Source: Candidatus Merdimorpha stercoravium (GTDB taxonomy: Bacteria; Bacteroidota; Bacteroidia; Flavobacteriales; UBA1820). Taken from it: 23,343 bases of DNA. The notes beneath the pieces are model-generated. The model searched no databases, was not told where the DNA came from, and saw only the letters and a list, made by a program, of their open reading frames with translations. The position numbers and the translations under genes were made by a program. The stretch spans positions 1-23,343 of the forward strand of contig DVLY01000056.1 of assembly GCA_018715295.1 (NCBI GenBank), in the 5' to 3' direction. Of this stretch, positions 15,005-23,343 are shown piece by piece (position 1 is the first letter of the stretch; each line of letters starts with the position of its first letter).

Positions 15005-16747
15005 TCATTCGAGCATTATATCGGATACCGCCGCTCCGGCCGGCACCATGGGGAACACATCGTCTTCCTTTTCCACCCGGACCTCCAACAGGAACGCCCC
15101 GGGGCTTTCGAGCATCCGGGCAATGGCCCCGTCGAGGTCTTCGCGTTTTTCCGCCAGCGCATATCCCACCTCGTTGGCGCGGGCGATGAGCGAATACTCG
15201 GGGTTGAGCATGTCGGTAAACGAATACCTGCGGTTGTAGAACAGTTCCTGCCACTGACGCACCATGCCCAGATAGTTGTTGTTCAGCAGGACGATCTTGA
15301 CTCCCACGCGGCTCTGCATGATGGTGGCCAACTCCTGGATGTTCATCTGCAGACCTCCGTCGCCCACGAACAGGACCACCTGCCGGTCGGGACAGCCCAA
15401 TTTGGCCCCCACCGCCGCCGGCAGCCCGTAGCCCATCGTGCCCAAACCGCCCGAAGTGATGAGCGTACGCGGAGTCGTATATCGGCAATACCGCGCGGCA
15501 AACATCTGGTGCTGCCCCACGTCGGTTACCACGATCGTGTCCTTGGGGGCGGCATCCGACACCTTGCGCACGGCCTCCCCCATGCGGATGCCTCCCGAAG
15601 CCGGATGCAGGGCCGGGGCGATGATCTTCTGCTCCTCTACCTTGTCGCATGCGCGGAATTCGTCGATCCACGCGCTGTGGTCCTGCGCAGAAACCATCTC
15701 GGTGAGCATCGGCAAGGTCTGTTTCACATCGCCCACCACCGGCACGTCAGCATAGATGATCTTGTTCACCTCCGAGGGGTCGATCTCCAGGTGGATGATC
15801 TTGGCCCCCATCCCGAACTTGTCCGGATCGCCCGTCACGCGGTCGTCGAAACGCATTCCGATGGCCACCAACAGGTCGCAATCCTTGTTCTTGATGTTCG
15901 GCCCGTAGTTGCCGTGCATCCCGAGCATGCCTACGTTCTGCGGGTGGTCGCTCGGCAAGGCCGAAAGCCCCAGCAGGGTCGAGGCGGCCGGCATGCCGCT
16001 TTTCTCCAGAAAAGCGACCAGTTCCTTTTCGGCATTTCCCAACAGCACACCCTGCCCCACCAGCGCCATCGGCCGACGGGCCAGGTTGATCAGACGGGCT
16101 GCTTCGGCCACCTGTTCCCGATCGGGAGCGGGAGTAGGCACGTAACTGCGGATGTGCTCCACCTTCTTGTAACAAAAATCCATCATCCCCACCTGGGCAT
16201 CCTTGGTGATGTCCACCACCACCGGCCCCGGGCGTCCGCTGCGGGCGATGTAAAAAGCTTTGGCAATGGCCTCGGGAATGTCCTGCGCCCGCTTGACCTG
16301 GCAGTTCCACTTGGTTACCGCCTGGGTGATGCCGATGAAGTTGGTCTCCTGAAAGGCATCCGTGCCCAACAGCGAGGAAGCCACCTGCCCGCTGATGAGC
16401 ACCACCGGGGTGGAGTCCAACAAAGCGTCGGCCAGGCCGGTTACCGTATTGGTCGCCCCCGGTCCGGAGGTAACCATGCACACCCCTACGCGGCCCGTGG
16501 CACGGGCATAGCCCTCGGCGGCATGCACCGCCGCCTGCTCGTGGCGCACCAGGATGTGGTCGATCCGGTCGCGATAGTCGTACAAGGCATCGTAGATCGG
16601 GATCACCGCACCGCCCGGATACCCGAAAATGGTTTCCGCGCCTTCCGCCAGGAAAGACTCGATGATGGCCTGCGAGCCGGACATTCGCCGGGGAGTCCCG
16701 CAGGGATTGTTGGAAGTCTGTGTATCTTGTGTATCTTTTGTGTTCAT
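15005..16747 (-). CDS. ilvB: Acetolactate synthase large (catalytic) subunit
   Basis: IlvB (580 aa from Met at 16747) makes 2-acetolactate and 2-aceto-2-hydroxybutyrate with thiamine diphosphate, FAD and Mg2+. The catalytic glutamate lies in RHEQAAVHAAEGYARATG (Glu70). The middle FAD/regulatory-type domain spans roughly residues 210-350. The ThDP/Mg2+ motif starts at FVGDGGLQMNIQELAT and ends about 30 residues later in VLLNNNYLGMV. The start is uncertain: MNTKDTQDTQTSNN is a low-complexity lead, and MSGSQAIIESFLAEGA (ATG 16684) is where family similarity begins. It follows ilvD by 46 bases and precedes ilvN by 21. Confidence 0.95.
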   Translation of the reverse strand: MNTKDTQDTQTSNNPCGTPRRMSGSQAIIESFLAEGAETIFGYPGGAVIPIYDALYDYRDRIDHILVRHEQAAVHAAEGYARATGRVGVCMVTSGPGATNTVTGLADALLDSTPVVLISGQVASSLLGTDAFQETNFIGITQAVTKWNCQVKRAQDIPEAIAKAFYIARSGRPGPVVVDITKDAQVGMMDFCYKKVEHIRSYVPTPAPDREQVAEAARLINLARRPMALVGQGVLLGNAEKELVAFLEKSGMPAASTLLGLSALPSDHPQNVGMLGMHGNYGPNIKNKDCDLLVAIGMRFDDRVTGDPDKFGMGAKIIHLEIDPSEVNKIIYADVPVVGDVKQTLPMLTEMVSAQDHSAWIDEFRACDKVEEQKIIAPALHPASGGIRMGEAVRKVSDAAPKDTIVVTDVGQHQMFAARYCRYTTPRTLITSGGLGTMGYGLPAAVGAKLGCPDRQVVLFVGDGGLQMNIQELATIMQSRVGVKIVLLNNNYLGMVRQWQELFYNRRYSFTDMLNPEYSLIARANEVGYALAEKREDLDGAIARMLESPGAFLLEVRVEKEDDVFPMVPAGAAVSDIMLE

Positions 16748-16793
16748 ATTTATGGATTTGCCTGATGAAAAAATCGTTTTGCCCGCTCGCACC

Positions 16794-18626
16794 TCATCGT
16801 TCGATCTCCCGCACAGCGCCCTTGTCGGCCGAGCTTACCAGCATGGCGTACGCTTGGAGCGAACGCGGCACGACTCGCTGGCGGGATACGGGTTTGAATT
16901 CTTTCATGGCCTTCATCCGGCGGTCTATCTCATCGGCATCGACCAGCAGTTCGATGCGCCGTTCGGGGATGTCGATAGCGATACGGTCGCCGTCGCGCAC
17001 AATGGCGATCTGCCCGCCGGCCGCTGCTTCGGGCGACACGTGGCCGATGGAAAGTCCCGAGGAACCTCCGGAGAAACGCCCGTCGGTTACCAGGGCGCAA
17101 GCCTTGCCCAGATGCATCGACTTGAGGTACGACGTGGGATAGAGCATCTCCTGCATTCCCGGGCCGCCCCGCGGGCCTTCGTAGCGGATCACCACCACGT
17201 CGCCGGCTTTCACCCGTCCGCCGAGGATGCCCTCCACGGCCTGTTCCTGCGATTCGAAGACTACGGCCGTCCCCTCGAAGCGGAAAAGCGACGGATCCAC
17301 CCCTGCTGTCTTGACGATGCAGCCGTCGGCCGCAATGTTCCCTTTCAGCACAGCCAGGCCGCCGTCCTGGAAATACGCGTGTTCCACATCCCGGATGCAG
17401 CCTTGCGCCCGGTCGGTATCCATCTCGGGATAATACGTCTGCTGCGAACCCATCTCGTTGGAGAAACGCCCTGCGGGAGCACTGAGGTACAGTTTCTTCG
17501 CCTCGGGCGAAAAGTCCGGCGAAGCCACGTCGTAGCGGGCCAGCACATCGCCCAGGGTCTCTCCGTCCGCCCGGTTGACCAGTGTATCGACCAGTCCGGC
17601 ACGGGCCAGGATACCCAGGATCGCCATGATACCTCCGGCGCGGTTGACATCCTGCACGTGATAATGTCCGTTGGGCGCCACCTTGCACAATACCGGTACC
17701 CGGCGCGAAAGGCGGTCGATATCGGCCATCGTGAAGTCCACGCCCGCTTCCCGGGCGATGGCCAGCAGGTGCAGCACCGTATTGGTCGAACCTCCCATGG
17801 CGATGTCGAGCGACATCGCATTCTCGAAAGCTGCCTTGGTCGCCACCGAACGCGGCAGACCCGAATCGTCCCCGTCGCGGTAGTACCGCTCGGCCATCCG
17901 GACGATGGTGCGCGCGGCACGGCGGAACATTTCCTCGCGGTTGGCGTGCGTAGCTACGACCGTGCCGTTGCCGGGGAAGGCCATTCCGATGGCTTCGGCC
18001 AGGCAGTTCATCGAATTGGCGGTGAACATCCCGGAACACGAGCCGCATCCGGGGCAGGCGCACCCTTCCAATTCCTGCACGTCGGCATCGGACACGCTGG
18101 CGTCGGCACTCATGACCATCGTATCGATCAGATCGACCCCGCGTCCGCGGAAATTGCCGGCTTCCATCGGCCCGCCGGAGACGAATATCGTGGGGATGTT
18201 CAGCCGCATGGCGGCCATGAGCATCCCGGGAGTTATCTTGTCGCAGTTGCTGATGCACACCAAGGCATCGGCCTTGTGCGCATTGACCATGTATTCCACG
18301 CTGTCAGCGATGATCTCGCGCGAGGGCAGCGAATAGAGCATACCGTCATGCCCCATGGCGATCCCGTCGTCGATGGCGATGGTATTGAACTCGGCGGCAA
18401 AGCAACCCAGGGCTTCCACTTCGGACTTGACGATCTGTCCCACCCGGTGCAGATGCACGTGCCCGGGGACGAACTGGGTAAACGAATTGGCGATCGCGAT
18501 GACCGGGCGCCCCATCTGTTCCTTTTTCATGCCATTGGCCTTCCACAGCGCGCGTGCTCCGGCCATGCGGCGGGAATCCATCGTCTGTGCGCTGCGAAGC
18601 GGGTTTTTCATTTCTTCTTTTTCCAT
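16794..18626 (-). CDS. ilvD: Dihydroxy-acid dehydratase
   Basis: IlvD (610 aa from ATG 18626, 605 from ATG 18611) dehydrates the two dihydroxy acids to 2-oxoisovalerate and 3-methyl-2-oxopentanoate. Iron-sulfur cysteines are visible at Cys128 in ISNCDKITPGM, whose Lys130 is the likely Mg2+-binding lysine, and Cys197 in CPGCGSCSGMFTANSMNC. The C-terminal family signature GRFSGGSSGLSIGHVSPEA is intact. The frame stays open to 18731, but that extension would translate the attenuator hairpin and overlap the leader peptide gene, so it is rejected. It is the first enzyme gene of the cluster and lies directly behind the attenuator, so control there would set expression of the genes that follow. Confidence 0.95.
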   Translation of the reverse strand: MEKEEMKNPLRSAQTMDSRRMAGARALWKANGMKKEQMGRPVIAIANSFTQFVPGHVHLHRVGQIVKSEVEALGCFAAEFNTIAIDDGIAMGHDGMLYSLPSREIIADSVEYMVNAHKADALVCISNCDKITPGMLMAAMRLNIPTIFVSGGPMEAGNFRGRGVDLIDTMVMSADASVSDADVQELEGCACPGCGSCSGMFTANSMNCLAEAIGMAFPGNGTVVATHANREEMFRRAARTIVRMAERYYRDGDDSGLPRSVATKAAFENAMSLDIAMGGSTNTVLHLLAIAREAGVDFTMADIDRLSRRVPVLCKVAPNGHYHVQDVNRAGGIMAILGILARAGLVDTLVNRADGETLGDVLARYDVASPDFSPEAKKLYLSAPAGRFSNEMGSQQTYYPEMDTDRAQGCIRDVEHAYFQDGGLAVLKGNIAADGCIVKTAGVDPSLFRFEGTAVVFESQEQAVEGILGGRVKAGDVVVIRYEGPRGGPGMQEMLYPTSYLKSMHLGKACALVTDGRFSGGSSGLSIGHVSPEAAAGGQIAIVRDGDRIAIDIPERRIELLVDADEIDRRMKAMKEFKPVSRQRVVPRSLQAYAMLVSSADKGAVREIER

Positions 18627-18665
18627 GACGGTATCTTTTATTTTCATGCGAAACGAACAGGATCG

Positions 18666-18699
18666 AAAAAAGCCTCTCTCACCGAGTGAGAAAGGCTTT
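18666..18699 (-). terminator. Attenuator (intrinsic terminator) in the ilvD leader
   Basis: On the minus strand AAAGCCTTTCTCAC (18699-18686) pairs with GTGAGAGAGGCTTT (18682-18669): a 14-bp stem with one U-G pair and a three-base loop. Six T follow or overlap the stem end (18671-18666). It sits between the leader peptide stop (28 bases downstream of it) and the ilvD start, so it would end transcription before the structural genes unless disrupted. Confidence 0.9.
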
Positions 18700-18746
18700 C
18701 GTATGTGTCCGAAAAACGGCCGCAACTTCACGCGCCTTTCTCACTC
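18684..18746 (-). promoter_or_regulatory. Antiterminator pairing of the ilv leader
   Basis: GAGTGAGAAAGGC within the last codons of the leader peptide (18746-18734, codons 20-24) is perfectly complementary over 13 bases to GCCTTTCTCACTC (18696-18684), which contains most of the 5' arm of the terminator. The two structures cannot form together. A ribosome that finishes the leader peptide would cover the upstream arm and leave the terminator free; one held at the Val/Leu/Ile codons would leave the arm open for antitermination. Confidence 0.85.
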
Positions 18747-18805
18747 CCTGGGGTAATGACCACGGGCAGCAGCAGGACGCCAATTAGAGCAACGGCATTT
18801 TTCAT
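18728..18805 (-). CDS. Branched-chain amino acid leader peptide (25 aa)
   Basis: An ATG at 18805 opens 25 codons ending in TGA at 18730-18728. The peptide begins MKNAVALIGVLLLPVVIT: 10 of residues 5-18 are Val, Leu or Ile (four Val, four Leu, two Ile), with a Thr at 18, matching all the amino acids whose pathways the downstream genes feed or use. The tail (PGSEKGA) encodes the antiterminator arm. The start lies about 23 bases after the -7 element, so the transcript has a very short untranslated lead. Position, composition and overlap with the RNA switch make this a control peptide rather than a functional protein. It is not named in any database I can cite; it is equivalent in role to IvbL/IlvL of enterobacteria but not recognisably homologous. 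Confidence 0.88.
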   Translation of the reverse strand: MKNAVALIGVLLLPVVITPGSEKGA

Positions 18806-18827
18806 TGTATTTTCTTTATTGACCCGA

Positions 18828-18860
18828 CAAATGTAATGCGATCTTTCCTTTCGTTCCAAA
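18828..18860 (-). promoter_or_regulatory. Promoter of the ilv-leu-ilvA cluster
   Basis: On the minus strand TTTG (18860-18857) is followed after 21 bases by TACATTTG (18835-18828), a full match to the Bacteroidota -33/-7 consensus. Transcription would start near 18822, shortly before the leader peptide ATG. No other comparable promoter was found within the cluster. Confidence 0.85.
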
Positions 18861-18909
18861 TGTTTTCTTGACTTTTTTACACCCGGGAACGTTTTTTTGT
18901 GAAAAAGGC

Positions 18910-19566
18910 TTATTCCGTCCGGGCATTTTTTTTCTTCCGCAGGGCCTTGTACACCAGAAAAGCCACCACCACCACGCATACGGCGATAAAGAGATAACCC
19001 ATCTCGTGGCTGTACTGGTTGATCTTCTCCTGCAATTGCTCCCGGGTGTCGATCCCCGGCACGGTGGAAAGATAGTACCCGATGGCCGCCAGGATGCAGT
19101 TCCAGATACCCGCACCGAGAGTCGTGTAGAGCAGGAACGGCCCCATTTTCATCCGCGCCAGTCCCGCCGGAATGGAGATCAGCTGGCGGATGGCCGGCAA
19201 CAGACGTCCCACGAAAGTGGACACCGCCCCGTGTTTGTCAAAATAATTCTCGGCCTTCTGCACCTTTTCCTGGTCGATCAGGCACATGTGCCCCAAACGG
19301 CTGTTGGCAAAGCGGTAAACGATGGGGCGTCCCAGCCAACGCGCCAGGTAGTAATTGAACAGCGCGCCGATGTCCGCACCCAGGGTAGCGAACAGCACCA
19401 CCAGAGGAATGCTCATCTTGCCGTCGATGGCCGCCATGTAAGCCGCCGGGGGAACGACCAGTTCGGAAGGAAAAGGGATAAACGAACTCTCGATCGCCAT
19501 CAGGACCGTGATCCAGAAGTAATTGAGGTTGTCGAGGATCGCTTGGATGAATTCTGCGGATTCCAT
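18910..19566 (-). CDS. DedA-family inner-membrane protein
   Basis: A 218-residue integral membrane protein of the DedA / VTT (SNARE-associated) family, whose members are linked to lipid carrier or phospholipid flipping and envelope homeostasis. Family features are a re-entrant loop with IESSFIPFPSELVVPPAAYM near residues 25-44, GADIGALFNYYLARWLGRP near 63-81, and the conserved arginine-containing second half FVGRLLPAIRQLISIPAGLARM. Hydrophobic spans lie near residues 15-45, 50-75, 140-165 and 190-212, and the C-terminus is a short basic tail (KALRKKKNARTE). The specific substrate cannot be told. It is transcribed in the same direction as the ilv cluster but separated from it by that cluster's own promoter, and divergently from lepA. 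No strong terminator is visible between it and the ilv promoter. Confidence 0.88.
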   Translation of the reverse strand: MESAEFIQAILDNLNYFWITVLMAIESSFIPFPSELVVPPAAYMAAIDGKMSIPLVVLFATLGADIGALFNYYLARWLGRPIVYRFANSRLGHMCLIDQEKVQKAENYFDKHGAVSTFVGRLLPAIRQLISIPAGLARMKMGPFLLYTTLGAGIWNCILAAIGYYLSTVPGIDTREQLQEKINQYSHEMGYLFIAVCVVVVAFLVYKALRKKKNARTE

Positions 19567-19609
19567 ACGGGAAAACTTTGGTTTTTACTTTGCGAAAATA
19601 AAAAGAATC

Positions 19610-19657
19610 TCCCGATTTTTCGCCCTGCCCGCTCCGCGCGGGACAAAAAATCCGGGA
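19610..19657. repeat. Two-tier inverted repeat in the dedA-lepA intergenic region
   Basis: TCCCGATTTTT (19610-19620) pairs with AAAAATCCGGGA (19646-19657) with one bulged C. Inside lies a CCCGC/GCGGG stem (19628-19632 with 19638-19642). No T run follows the base of the stem on either strand, and it lies just upstream of the lepA -7 element, so it may be an operator or cruciform rather than a terminator. Confidence 0.5.
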
Positions 19658-19664
19658 AAAACAC

Positions 19665-19672
19665 TACCTTTG
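19665..19672 (+). promoter_or_regulatory. Probable -7 promoter element of lepA
   Basis: TACCTTTG matches TAnnTTTG exactly, 40 bases before the lepA ATG. The expected -33 position (about 19641-19646) lacks TTG and falls in the arm of an inverted repeat. Confidence 0.5.
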
Positions 19673-19712
19673 ACCTTTGGCGCGCAAAGTGCCCTTGCTT
19701 TTTATCACACGT

Positions 19713-21512
<1,800 letters not shown>

Positions 21513-21622
21513 CCCCGCCCCTGTCCCCCGGGATTTCCGCCGAGGGCGAAGAGATCCCCTGCCGGACAATACTCCCGCACGCAGTCTGAACAAAAAAAAG
21601 ACAAAGACAACATAACAAACGT

Positions 21623-22114
21623 ATGAAAGTAGGTATCATCATGGGGTCGGACTCCGACCTGAAAATCATGCAGCAGGCCGAAGCCGTCCTGCACGAACTG
21701 GGTGTCGAAACCGAAATGGACGTCATGTCCGCCCACCGCACGCCCGAACGGGTATTGGACTATGCCCGGGGAGCTTACCAGCGCGGAGTAGCCGTGATCA
21801 TCGCCGGAGCGGGCGGCGCCGCCCACCTGGCCGGATTTGTCGCCGCGGTGAGCGCCATGCCGGTGATCGCCGTTCCCATCAAATCGTCCAACTCGATCGA
21901 CGGCTGGGACTCCATCCTCTCGATGCTGCAAATGCCTTCGGGCGTGCCGGTAGCCACCGTCGCCCTGGACGGCGCCCGCAACGCAGGCATCCTGGCCGCA
22001 CAGATCCTTTCGGTCGCCGACCCGCAGCTCCACCAGCGCCTGGTGGACTTCAAGGAAGCGATGAAGGAAAAGGTCTATGCCGCCAGCGTCCGGGTGCGCG
22101 AGCAAGCAAAATAA
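21623..22114 (+). CDS. purE: N5-carboxyaminoimidazole ribonucleotide mutase
   Basis: PurE class I (163 aa) converts N5-CAIR to CAIR in purine synthesis. Signature segments: GIIMGSDSDLKIM near residues 4-16 (nucleotide phosphate site), VMSAHRTPERV with catalytic His38, and AGAGGAAHLAGFVAA near 61-75. SSNSIDGWDSILSMLQMPSGVPVATV follows as in bacterial PurE. Length is typical. It is 110 bases after lepA on the same strand; a GGGAT/ATCCC hairpin lies between them, without a T run, and the bases just before the ATG are A-rich. I see no PurK partner in the window. Confidence 0.97.
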   Translation: MKVGIIMGSDSDLKIMQQAEAVLHELGVETEMDVMSAHRTPERVLDYARGAYQRGVAVIIAGAGGAAHLAGFVAAVSAMPVIAVPIKSSNSIDGWDSILSMLQMPSGVPVATVALDGARNAGILAAQILSVADPQLHQRLVDFKEAMKEKVYAASVRVREQAK

Positions 22115-22235
22115 GCCCACTCTCCCCCCGGAACGGCTGCAAAGATAGTTCCCAAAAATCCGAAGAGCCGGAATGCCCGGGGGCAACCCCGCAAAGACTT
22201 CGCCCGAGGGCAAAAACACCCCGAAGGGAGAAGCA

Positions 22236-22267
22236 TTGAAAAAAATTGAAAAAAATACGTATTTTTG
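22236..22267 (+). promoter_or_regulatory. Promoter in the purE-arginine decarboxylase gap
   Basis: TTG (22236-22238) is followed after 21 bases by TATTTTTG (22260-22267), matching the Bacteroidota -33/-7 pattern. The start would be near 22271-22273, so the RNA begins with the hairpin described next. The -7 element also overlaps a 16-base palindrome AAAAATACGTATTTTT (22251-22266). The target would be the arginine decarboxylase gene 270 bases downstream or a small RNA. Confidence 0.7.
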
Positions 22268-22307
22268 TCCCGCTGGAAGCCGTTCCCGGCTTCCAGCGGG
22301 ACAAAAA
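22262..22307. repeat. Perfect 21-bp inverted repeat (5'-end RNA hairpin)
   Basis: Arms 22262-22282 and 22287-22307 are fully complementary over 21 bases with a TTCC loop. The outer 5 bases are T on the left and A on the right, so no T run follows the stem on either strand and it is not a usual terminator. The RNA from the overlapping promoter would keep at least the inner 12 pairs (CGCTGGAAGCCG with CGGCTTCCAGCG) as a hairpin at its very 5' end. Confidence 0.9.
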
Positions 22308-22366
22308 ACATCCGTTCCATCCCACCGATAGATAGCAGGCATTGAAAAAACTCTTTCCCGTTTTTG

Positions 22367-22385
22367 CACGCCGCTGCGTGTTTTT
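22367..22385 (+). terminator. Weak terminator-like hairpin in the 5' leader
   Basis: CACGC (22367-22371) and GCGTG (22376-22380) pair across a CGCT loop and are followed directly by TTTTT. The stem is only 5 bp, so efficiency is doubtful. It lies about 100 bases after the inferred start. Confidence 0.45.
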
Positions 22386-22397
22386 CATCCGCATCTG

Positions 22398-22439
22398 AAG
22401 CCCCGGCCCGTACCGGCGCCCCTTTCTGCGGGGGCTTTT
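22398..22439 (+). terminator. Second terminator-like hairpin in the 5' leader
   Basis: AAGCCCC (22398-22404) pairs with GGGGCTT (22431-22437). A CCGG/CCGG pairing inside can extend the fold, and TTTT runs at 22436-22439. It lies 100 bases upstream of the arginine decarboxylase ATG, so it either ends a small RNA of about 165 bases or acts as a leader switch. Confidence 0.5.
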
Positions 22440-22538
22440 GCAAGTGTACCGCTTTTCGGGATCCGTCCCCTCCCTCCGGTTTCTTTTTCTCCCATCGTTC
22501 CACCGGGCTTTGTCCCCTCAAAAATTTGCATCAAAAGG

Positions 22539-23343
22539 ATGAAAACAAGTTACATAGACCTGATCGACCAGACGTTCTACTTCCCGCAGGAAGAATTCGA
22601 CCTCGACGGAGACAACCTCACCTTTCACGGCATCGACCTGATGGGGCTGATCGAGAAATACGGGACGCCCTTGCGCCTGACCTACCTGCCGCGCATCTCG
22701 GAGAACATCCAGAGGGCCAAGCGCATCTTCGCCCAGGCGATGCAGAAGAACGATTACCACGCCTCGTACAACTACTGCTACTGTACCAAAAGTTCGCATT
22801 ACAGCTTCATCCTGCACGAAGCGCTCAAGAACGACATCCACATCGAGACCTCCTCGGCCTACGATATTCCCATCGTGGAAAAACTGATCGCCGAAGGACG
22901 CCTGGCCAAAGACAGCTACATCCTGTGCAACGGATTCAAACGGGGCAAGTACATCGACTACATCGCCCGGCTGATCAACACCGGCCACCCCAACACGATC
23001 CCCATCATCGACAACGAGGATGAAATAGACTACCTCTGCCAAGCGATCGACCGACCCTTCGAGATCGGTATCCGCATCGCCTCGGAAGAGGAACCGAAAT
23101 TTACCTTCTACACTTCGCGCCTGGGCATCAAGTACCGCGACATCGCTCCCTTGTACCGCCGGGTGATCAAAAACCACCCGAAGGTCCGGCTGAAGATGCT
23201 CCACTTTTTCATCAACACCGGCATCAAGGACAGCGCCTACTACTGGAACGAGCTGCTCAAATGCCTCAAGGTGTACGCCGACCTGAAAAAGGACTGCCCG
23301 GAACTCGACTCGCTCAACATCGGCGGAGGATTCCCCATCAAGA
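22539..23343 (+). CDS. speA: Arginine decarboxylase, Bacteroidota type (5' part, cut by window end)
   Basis: The first 268 codons of a fold-type III PLP decarboxylase that would convert arginine to agmatine for polyamine synthesis. ATG 22539 follows AAAAGG and gives MKTSYIDLIDQTFYFPQEEF. The PLP lysine is expected at Lys84 in YCYCTKSSHYSF. HIETSSAYDIPIV, YILCNGFKRGKYID and IGIRIASEEEPKF are family blocks, and the phosphate-binding glycines appear at the end as NIGGGFPIK. The sequence looks like the roughly 460-residue enzyme of Bacteroidota labelled arginine decarboxylase, not the 630-residue SpeA of enterobacteria. Substrate assignment rests on that recollection; a diaminopimelate or ornithine decarboxylase relative is the alternative. 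The 3' part lies outside the window. Confidence 0.85.
   Translation, partial: MKTSYIDLIDQTFYFPQEEFDLDGDNLTFHGIDLMGLIEKYGTPLRLTYLPRISENIQRAKRIFAQAMQKNDYHASYNYCYCTKSSHYSFILHEALKNDIHIETSSAYDIPIVEKLIAEGRLAKDSYILCNGFKRGKYIDYIARLINTGHPNTIPIIDNEDEIDYLCQAIDRPFEIGIRIASEEEPKFTFYTSRLGIKYRDIAPLYRRVIKNHPKVRLKMLHFFINTGIKDSAYYWNELLKCLKVYADLKKDCPELDSLNIGGGFPIK

Noticed and set aside
16629..18689. Long plus-strand frame opposite ilvD (and similar frames opposite ilvB, ilvC, leuA, leuC, leuB, ilvA and lepA)
   Set aside because: Composition is His/Arg/Gly-rich noise and each overlaps a gene with intact catalytic motifs on the other strand.
18627..18731. In-frame N-terminal extension of ilvD
   Set aside because: It would translate the attenuator hairpin and overlap the leader peptide gene; the extra residues do not resemble the IlvD family.
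22262..22307. Perfect 21-bp inverted repeat as an intrinsic terminator of purE
   Set aside because: The T bases lie on the 5' side of the stem and A bases on the 3' side on both strands, so there is no T run after the hairpin; it overlaps a promoter element instead.

Overview
This window looks like chromosomal DNA from a GC-rich member of the Bacteroidota, most plausibly order Bacteroidales and perhaps Rikenellaceae/Alistipes. The genus is a guess. The basis is: Bacteroidota-type promoters (TTTG, 19-21 bases, TAnnTTTG) at several gene starts; a fimbrillin-like lipoprotein with an LGSC lipobox; tRNA genes without an encoded CCA; and gene ends without obvious strong Shine-Dalgarno sequences. 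High GC leaves long spurious reading frames on the strand opposite almost every real gene.

Layout. Positions 83-3683 (+) hold an unrecognised 54-residue protein followed by a 1138-residue surface lipoprotein with a fimbrillin-like head, beta-helix-like middle and GLUG-like tail. This unit ends at a strong terminator. Positions 3754-3912 (-) hold tRNA-Leu(UAA) with its own terminator and promoter element. Positions 4182-6112 (+) hold a lone radical SAM enzyme of the 'mobile pair protein B' type and a lipoprotein of unknown role. Positions 6236-6537 (-) hold two tRNA-Gly genes (GCC and CCC) between a clear promoter and a terminator.

Positions 6707-18860 (-) are a long branched-chain amino acid gene cluster. 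In transcription order it reads leader peptide, attenuator, ilvD, ilvB, ilvN, ilvC, leuA, leuC, leuD, leuB, ilvA. It covers threonine to 2-oxobutanoate, the common Ile/Val pathway up to the keto acids, and the leucine branch up to 2-oxoisocaproate. Only the aminotransferase (ilvE) is missing. Its most interesting part lies in front of ilvD: a promoter, a 25-codon peptide extremely rich in Val/Leu/Ile, and two mutually exclusive RNA hairpins sharing a 13-base segment. These are the expected parts of a ribosome-mediated transcription attenuator. Long, strongly purine-rich spacers precede leuA and leuC, with a shorter purine-rich run before leuD.

Positions 18910-19566 (-) encode a DedA-family membrane protein. 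The (+) strand then carries lepA (elongation factor 4), purE and, after a 424-base intergenic region, the start of a Bacteroidota-type arginine decarboxylase cut by the window end. That intergenic region holds a consensus-like promoter whose transcript would begin with a perfect 12-bp hairpin and then meet two terminator-like hairpins. It could be a regulatory leader or a small RNA.
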